NCBI GenBank assembly: GCA_964388835.1
Contig: CAYMBZ010000011.1
Coordinates: 1 to 37,038, forward strand
Length of the DNA: 37,038 bases
From: UBA1738 sp964388835
GTDB lineage: Bacteria > Bacillota > Clostridia > UBA1381
Direction of reading: 5' to 3'
The position numbers and the translations under genes were made by a program. Shown here one piece after another: positions 32,401-37,038 of the stretch. Each line of letters opens with the position of its first letter. Positions within the stretch are counted from its first letter, which is position 1. The notes beneath the pieces were generated by a model. The model was not told the DNA's origin, did no database searches, and saw nothing but the letters and a program-made list of their open reading frames with translations.

Positions 32401-34057
32401 CCTCATCACCTCTCCTTACGGGAATATTAATCATCGCCTGTGTACCGTTGCTGTTGCTTACTATTTCAACACCGTAATCATCGCCGTACAAAAGGCGTAT
32501 GCGCTCATGCACATTTTTTATGCCGATGTGCTTTTGCGCCTTGTAGTTTTTGTCCATAAGACTTTTCTTTATTGCCAAAAGTCGCTCCTTTGGGATTCCG
32601 TTTCCGTTGTCTCTTATAATAACAACAATGTTATCCCAAACCTCAAATACGGTTACATATACCATCCATTTTCCGCTTTGATTTTCAAAAGCATGAGTTA
32701 CCGCATTTTCCACAAAGGGCTGTATCAAAAATTTCGGGCAGATACAATCCTCAAGTCCCTCGCTCACCTCAACCTTGTACTCGAAATTATCTCCGAAGCG
32801 AAGCTTTAATATTTTAAAATAGTCCTCACTGTTCTTTATTTCATCGGATATTTTCACTTCGTTCTTTATGTCTAGGCTGAAACGGAACATATTCCCCAAA
32901 GAGCGCGTCACTATCGGAATTTTTTTATTGTCCCCGACAATGCTCATCATCTCTATCATTTGCAGTGTGTTGTTCAAAAAGTGCGGGTTCACCTGGCTTT
33001 CGTATGCTTTCATTGCCGCGGTTTTAACCGTTTCGTTCATTTGATAGTTCTTTTCTATCTCGTTTTTCAGGCTTTCCTTAAGCTCCTCTATCGTATTTGA
33101 AATGTATTCTATTTCGTTGTTGCTTCCGTTTTTTTCCTTTCTTATGCTCCTTGCAATATCCATAAGCTGTTCCATAGGATTGCTCATTTTCCTTATCAGC
33201 ATGTTCAAAAGCTCATATATGACCACAATGCAAAGCAAATCAATGATAAAAATTACTATGATAATTTTCGGCATACCGCTGAAAAGTGTTATCGCGTTTG
33301 AATAACTGCAACATCTCCATTGAGCGGGCTTTGTACACTCAACGTAATTCTTCGCATTTTTTGCCGCCTCCGCCGGCTTTCCTATCATGCTTTTGTCCGA
33401 GGATATGGCAATCGTGCCCGTCGGGTCGGTGTAAAAAATCCCGCTCGCTTCATTATTAAATTCCACAAAACAGGTGTTGTTCACCTTTTCCGCATCAATA
33501 TACACCAACACATATCCCAAATCCGTTGATATAAACTGTGAATCAAGATAGACAATATCGCGGCACATAACTATATAACCGTTCTCGTATACCCACATCT
33601 CGTTTGCGTTTCGGTTTTCGTTATATTCCGCACACCTTGCATACAGCGCCTTATCATCCTTCACCTCAGAAACCGCCGCACCTAATCTCGTGATGTATCC
33701 ATCTTTTGTATAAAGGCATACGGCGGATATATCTTTCATCGCCGGATAAACCGTGCTTAAAATTCTGCCGTATTCCTGATTTCTTCCGTAAGAAGGCGTT
33801 TTCTCCGAACTTTGAAGCTCGTATATTCTTTCCGCAAAGCTCATGCTTCCCACGACATTGCTGTATCTCTCAAAATAGTTTTCCATAACCATTTGAGAAT
33901 AATGCAAAGTATTTTTTACGCTGTCATCATTATATTTTTTGTTATTGTTCAAATAAATACACAAAAATATCGCAGATATCATTAACGTAACCGCAATTAC
34001 TCCCGAAAAGCAGGTTACAAAAAAGTGCATCCAAAATGGTGTTAATTTTCTCTTCAT
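32393..34057 (-). CDS. YesM-type sensor histidine kinase
   Basis: This 554-residue membrane kinase has a first transmembrane helix at about 11-35, an extracellular sensor of about 225 residues, a second helix at about 263-288, and a HAMP-like linker ('NPMEQLMDIARSIRKEKNGS'). The His_kinase domain has its phospho-acceptor at H359 (SQVNPHFLNNTLQMI), followed by an ATPase domain with N-box 'FVENAVTHAFEN' and G-box 'IRDNGNGIP', ending 'GIKNVHERIRLLYG'. ATG 34057 has AGGCGG seven bases upstream. It lies 16 bases after a solute-binding lipoprotein gene and overlaps the regulator gene, forming one signalling operon. It should sense an extracellular sugar, directly or through that lipoprotein. Confidence 0.94.
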   Translation of the reverse strand: MKRKLTPFWMHFFVTCFSGVIAVTLMISAIFLCIYLNNNKKYNDDSVKNTLHYSQMVMENYFERYSNVVGSMSFAERIYELQSSEKTPSYGRNQEYGRILSTVYPAMKDISAVCLYTKDGYITRLGAAVSEVKDDKALYARCAEYNENRNANEMWVYENGYIVMCRDIVYLDSQFISTDLGYVLVYIDAEKVNNTCFVEFNNEASGIFYTDPTGTIAISSDKSMIGKPAEAAKNAKNYVECTKPAQWRCCSYSNAITLFSGMPKIIIVIFIIDLLCIVVIYELLNMLIRKMSNPMEQLMDIARSIRKEKNGSNNEIEYISNTIEELKESLKNEIEKNYQMNETVKTAAMKAYESQVNPHFLNNTLQMIEMMSIVGDNKKIPIVTRSLGNMFRFSLDIKNEVKISDEIKNSEDYFKILKLRFGDNFEYKVEVSEGLEDCICPKFLIQPFVENAVTHAFENQSGKWMVYVTVFEVWDNIVVIIRDNGNGIPKERLLAIKKSLMDKNYKAQKHIGIKNVHERIRLLYGDDYGVEIVSNSNGTQAMINIPVRRGDEDA

Positions 34058-34073
34058 ACCTTATCCGCCTTTA

Positions 34074-35534
34074 TTATTTTTCCGGCTCGAATTTTCCTCC
34101 AACCATTGCTAGCTCACCGATTTTGTAATCATTCTCCCCACTCCAGCCGTAGGAATTTTTCAATTCCTCCGCTCTTGCCTCCATGGATTCTTGAATTTTC
34201 ACGAACATTTCATCCGTAAGCACCAAATCGGGCTCATACACCAGATTCGAAAATACCTGCATTGCGTTCACCGCGTAACGGCTGCTGTGGAAATGAAAAA
34301 GTCCGTTTTCGGGATATCCCTCTTTTGCAACAAAGCTGTCAAATATGGGTTCTGTTTCTATCCCTTTCAAAACAGGTATTTCAAATGCATCCTTTATGAA
34401 TTCTTCATATACATCTTTTGAAGTCAAATATTGCAGAAAATCGATTGCCGCCGCTCTTTTTTCCGGCGATTCGATTTTGGAAATTGCTACCGGTTGAGTT
34501 ACATTATAACACACTCCGGGGCCTGACCACTCACCGTTTTCGGAAGTCATCCGCGGGAACGGGAATGTTCCCACATCTATATTATTGCCGTCACTGAGCA
34601 CAATTTCCTTTAAGTCCCACGAACCGGAATAAATATGCGCCGCTTCCCCCGCTATAAACAGCATTTTTGATGCCACATCATCATATTCCGATGCATCGGT
34701 ACAATAGGAAAAATATTCCCTTACCATTTCAACACAATCGCTATAGAGCTTGCGATATTCCTTGTTGGTTTTTAAATTGAAATATCCGCTGTCAATCGCT
34801 TTTACAATCTCATTGTCCGAGGTAATGCAATCGCCGTTGAAATTCATGTTTTTATCCGACAAAATCCGCTGACCGCACAGTCCCACCGTAACCTGCCGCA
34901 CAATCCAGCTTATTCCTGTATCGCCCTGTATCGGCAGTGCAATAGGCACCTTTCCCGCCTCCTTAATTATCCGGCAGTTTTCCATATATTCATTCCATGT
35001 TTTGGGAACGGACAAGTCGAGTTTTTTATAAATATCTTTATTGTAATAAACAGCAAGTCCCGCATCGAATATCGGTACCGCGTGCATGGAGCCGGTGGAT
35101 GACCCCTTTGCGCGCGTAATACTTTCATCCTTAAATGTATCAATCCAAATTTGTCCGTTGCTGTAGGGTGTCGGCTTCATATATTCGCTGTCCAAATCCA
35201 TGATATATCCCGCAACATACAAGTCATTAATTGAATTTGTCTGATTAAGCATTATTTCGGGTGCGGCATTTACCGCAAGCTGGGTTTTCAGCCATTCCTG
35301 ATAACCGCTCACCGGCTGTGTTATAAGCTCAACCTTTATTTCCGGGTGAATTTTTTCATAGCTTTCCTTAACCTTGCCGATAGCCTCTTCAAGTCCGTTT
35401 CCGAGACCCGGCTCCCAAAACGCAAAGCGTATTTTTGTTTTTTCTTCCGCCACTGATTTATCCACGCAACCGTTCACCGCAAAGACCAATGATATTGCCA
35501 AAATTACCGAAACAAATTCCTTTACGTGCCTCAC
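34074..35534 (-). CDS. Solute-binding lipoprotein encoded with the kinase and regulator
   Basis: This 486-residue family 1 solute-binding protein has a lipoprotein signal peptide with lipobox VNGC at about residue 23. Family features include 'VKESYEKIHPEIKVELI', 'NAAPEIMLNQTNSINDLYVAGYIMDL', 'AVPIFDAGLAVYYNKDIYKKL' and 'PKTWNEYMENCRII'. Translation starts at GTG 35534, supported by AAAGGAGG seven bases upstream. No permease gene is adjacent; instead the YesM-type kinase follows after 16 bases. It may present ligand to the kinase, or feed permeases encoded elsewhere. It differs clearly from the transporter's own binding protein at 17599-19002. Confidence 0.92.
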   Translation of the reverse strand: MRHVKEFVSVILAISLVFAVNGCVDKSVAEEKTKIRFAFWEPGLGNGLEEAIGKVKESYEKIHPEIKVELITQPVSGYQEWLKTQLAVNAAPEIMLNQTNSINDLYVAGYIMDLDSEYMKPTPYSNGQIWIDTFKDESITRAKGSSTGSMHAVPIFDAGLAVYYNKDIYKKLDLSVPKTWNEYMENCRIIKEAGKVPIALPIQGDTGISWIVRQVTVGLCGQRILSDKNMNFNGDCITSDNEIVKAIDSGYFNLKTNKEYRKLYSDCVEMVREYFSYCTDASEYDDVASKMLFIAGEAAHIYSGSWDLKEIVLSDGNNIDVGTFPFPRMTSENGEWSGPGVCYNVTQPVAISKIESPEKRAAAIDFLQYLTSKDVYEEFIKDAFEIPVLKGIETEPIFDSFVAKEGYPENGLFHFHSSRYAVNAMQVFSNLVYEPDLVLTDEMFVKIQESMEARAEELKNSYGWSGENDYKIGELAMVGGKFEPEK

Positions 35535-35568
35535 GTTACAGCCTCCTTTTCAGACTTATTCTATTATA

Positions 35569-35597
35569 ATTATATCATAAATTTTCATTGTCATTAA
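35569..35597 (-). promoter_or_regulatory. Candidate promoter of the signalling operon
   Basis: On the minus strand TTAATG (35597-35592) and a perfect TATAAT (35574-35569) are spaced by 17 bases, about 35 bases before the GTG at 35534. The -35 box is weak. A dyad, AAAACA/TGTTTT at 35615-35631, lies just upstream and could be an activator site. Confidence 0.45.
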
Positions 35598-35655
35598 GTA
35601 TGGTAATTTGTAAAAAAACAATTGCTGTTTTGCCGAAAGAACACAAATGCATATA

Positions 35656-35684
35656 TTGAAAAGCTCACCTTTGCATGTTAGAAT
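35656..35684 (+). promoter_or_regulatory. Promoter of the PHP-domain gene
   Basis: TTGAAA (35656-35661) and TAGAAT (35679-35684) are 17 bases apart, about 44 bases before the ATG at 35728. It is divergent from the signalling-operon promoter within a 193-base intergenic region. Confidence 0.65.
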
Positions 35685-35727
35685 TATATTGAAGATTTCA
35701 TATCGGTAATTGAGGAGGATAAACTAT

Positions 35728-36906
35728 ATGATAAACAAGGAAAGAAAGCTCGCAAGAAGAATCGACACACCTAACCGCTCCCATGCCGTGACCTCGGCTG
35801 TGTACAGCGGTCCGGCTCCGGACAGAGCAAAAAAATACAAGGAAGCCATGGATCATGAAAAAGAATTTTACCCCGAAAAAAGCAAATATAACATCTACAT
35901 AGGAGATATTCACGGACACAGTAAGTTATCCGACGGTTTCCCGGACGTAGACACATATTACAAGGACATACGTGATAATGAAAGGCTTGATTTCTGCGCC
36001 CTGACAGACCACGACCACGGCGGCGTCGGCTCGCCCGAGCTTTTCGGCGAAAAGTGGGAAACGGCAAAGGCTAAAGCAAAAGAATACAATGACCCGGGTA
36101 AATTTACAACGATTTTGGGCTATGAACGTGATTCGTACCCATGGTACAACAATATGGTTATATACTACGACAGCTACGACGGGGAATTAATTCGCGGCGA
36201 GGTGGACGGTGAAATAACGCGCGACCTTCTTTTTGAAACATTGAACCGTGATGATGTCCTGGTTGTTCCCCATGATACATATAACCTGACCGCGGGTGCG
36301 GATTTTCTTACAATGCCCCCGGAGCTGTTTACGCCGTTAATTGAAATATACTCACGCGGAGACAGCGCGGAATATTTCGGCAACCCGTGTAATATCGAAA
36401 TATCAAGATGTGAGGGCGGATTTTGGCAAGATGCATTAAAACGAGGTGCAAAAATGGGTTGTATCGGCGGCTCTGATAATCACGCAAGAGGCGATAAGGA
36501 TTATGCGAAAAATTATAAGGGAATTGACATTTTCGCTGGAAGGACAGGCGTTTTAGCTGAGGAGAACACTCTTGAATCAATCTTTGCTGCAATAAAAGCG
36601 CGCCGCTGTTACGGATTTATGGGCGGCAGAATGTGGATTGATTTCCGCATAAACGGTCACTATCTGGGAGAGGAATTTACCGACGATTCCGACAGGGGAA
36701 TTTATATAAACGTAACCGCAGACTCTCCGGTAAAGCTGATTACCTTGGTAAAGAACTGCCGCAATTATATCGAAACAAAGCAATCCGAGGTTATGCTGTT
36801 CGATTATAAATCGGAAAATGACACAGATTACTACTATCTGCGAGTTGAGCTTGAAGACGGTCGTTTCGGCTGGACAAGCCCAATTTGGATTTCAAAAAGC
36901 AAGTAA
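35728..36906 (+). CDS. PHP-domain metal-dependent phosphoesterase-like protein
   Basis: This 392-residue cytoplasmic protein has the PHP signature: motif I 'GDIHGHSKLSDG' (H62, H64, D69), motif II 'ALTDHDHGG' (about 93-99), a glutamate in 'ILGYERDSYPW', a histidine in 'VVPHDTYN', and 'CIGGSDNHARG' near the end of the domain. These make a likely trinuclear metal site for phosphoester or related hydrolysis. The arrangement is close to DUF3604-type proteins found in catabolic loci. A beta-rich C-terminus ('GIYINVTADSPVKLITLVK') follows. There is no signal peptide. ATG 35728 (MINKER) has GAGGAGG nine bases upstream. Divergent orientation from the signalling operon suggests coregulation; the substrate is unknown. 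Confidence 0.87.
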   Translation: MINKERKLARRIDTPNRSHAVTSAVYSGPAPDRAKKYKEAMDHEKEFYPEKSKYNIYIGDIHGHSKLSDGFPDVDTYYKDIRDNERLDFCALTDHDHGGVGSPELFGEKWETAKAKAKEYNDPGKFTTILGYERDSYPWYNNMVIYYDSYDGELIRGEVDGEITRDLLFETLNRDDVLVVPHDTYNLTAGADFLTMPPELFTPLIEIYSRGDSAEYFGNPCNIEISRCEGGFWQDALKRGAKMGCIGGSDNHARGDKDYAKNYKGIDIFAGRTGVLAEENTLESIFAAIKARRCYGFMGGRMWIDFRINGHYLGEEFTDDSDRGIYINVTADSPVKLITLVKNCRNYIETKQSEVMLFDYKSENDTDYYYLRVELEDGRFGWTSPIWISKSK

Positions 36907-36923
36907 TCACACAACCGTATAAT

Positions 36924-36967
36924 AAAAAAGATATGTGGCTTTACGCTTACAGCCGCATATCTTTTTT
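36924..36967 (+). terminator. Terminator after the PHP-domain gene
   Basis: AAAAAAGATATG (36924-36935) pairs with CATATCTTTTTT (36956-36967), with an inner GGCT/AGCC helix, 18 bases after the stop codon. The T-run is on the plus strand; the matching A-run would also allow termination of minus-strand transcription from beyond the window. Confidence 0.85.
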
Positions 36968-37038
36968 ACAATCTCCCCATTAATTTTGTAGGTTTGTCAA
37001 TGATGTGTTACACATTTCAGAAGATTTCTCCATAACGA

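Overview
The window looks like chromosome from an anaerobic, probably spore-forming Firmicute of the class Clostridia. This rests on strong AGGAGG-type ribosome binding sites, an Spo0H-type sigma factor, a YlmC/YmxH-type PRC-barrel protein, S-layer homology (SLH) domains on secreted proteins, and a YesM/YesN-type two-component system beside sugar ABC transporter genes. I cannot name the genus. No rRNA, complete tRNA, CRISPR array, transposase or phage gene is visible.

Positions 1-15,700 are mostly housekeeping. A gene-free, hairpin-rich stretch (1-600) precedes a PhnP-like metallo-beta-lactamase-fold hydrolase. A minus-strand polar amino-acid ABC transporter follows (binding protein, permease, ATPase) with a 51-residue lipoprotein gene downstream. 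Next come nrdR-mnmE (translationally coupled), a YlmC-like protein, and a plus-strand beta-propeller/SLH protein. From 8,195 to 12,498 lies a decayed BspA-type leucine-rich-repeat surface protein gene. Its promoter and RBS are intact, but it has a run of 11 G in the signal peptide, two in-frame stops and three further frameshifts. After it come a zinc-ribbon protein, sigH, a small membrane protein, an HD-domain hydrolase and purC.

Positions 15,777-36,906 look like a Gram-positive glycan-utilisation locus. A divergent promoter region (35,535-35,727) separates a PHP-domain phosphoesterase (plus strand) from a minus-strand signalling operon of extracellular solute-binding lipoprotein, YesM-type kinase and YesN-type regulator. 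Downstream on the same strand is a run of about 15.8 kb: a 932-aa secreted protein of repeated sandwich modules, a 1612-aa secreted protein with glycoside-hydrolase-like architecture, a 560-aa protein with three C-terminal SLH repeats, a 1029-aa secreted protein with central SLH-like repeats, then a sugar-binding lipoprotein and two permeases without an ATPase gene. The likely logic is that the first binding protein and the kinase sense an external oligosaccharide, the regulator induces the long operon, surface proteins bind and cut the glycan at the S-layer, and the transporter imports the product using an ATPase encoded elsewhere. The substrate is not evident.

The main leads are the poly-G tract and decay of the surface LRR gene, the binding-protein/kinase/regulator operon without its own permease, the unassigned 1612-aa enzyme candidate, and a tRNA-shaped element lacking an anticodon arm directly after sigH.
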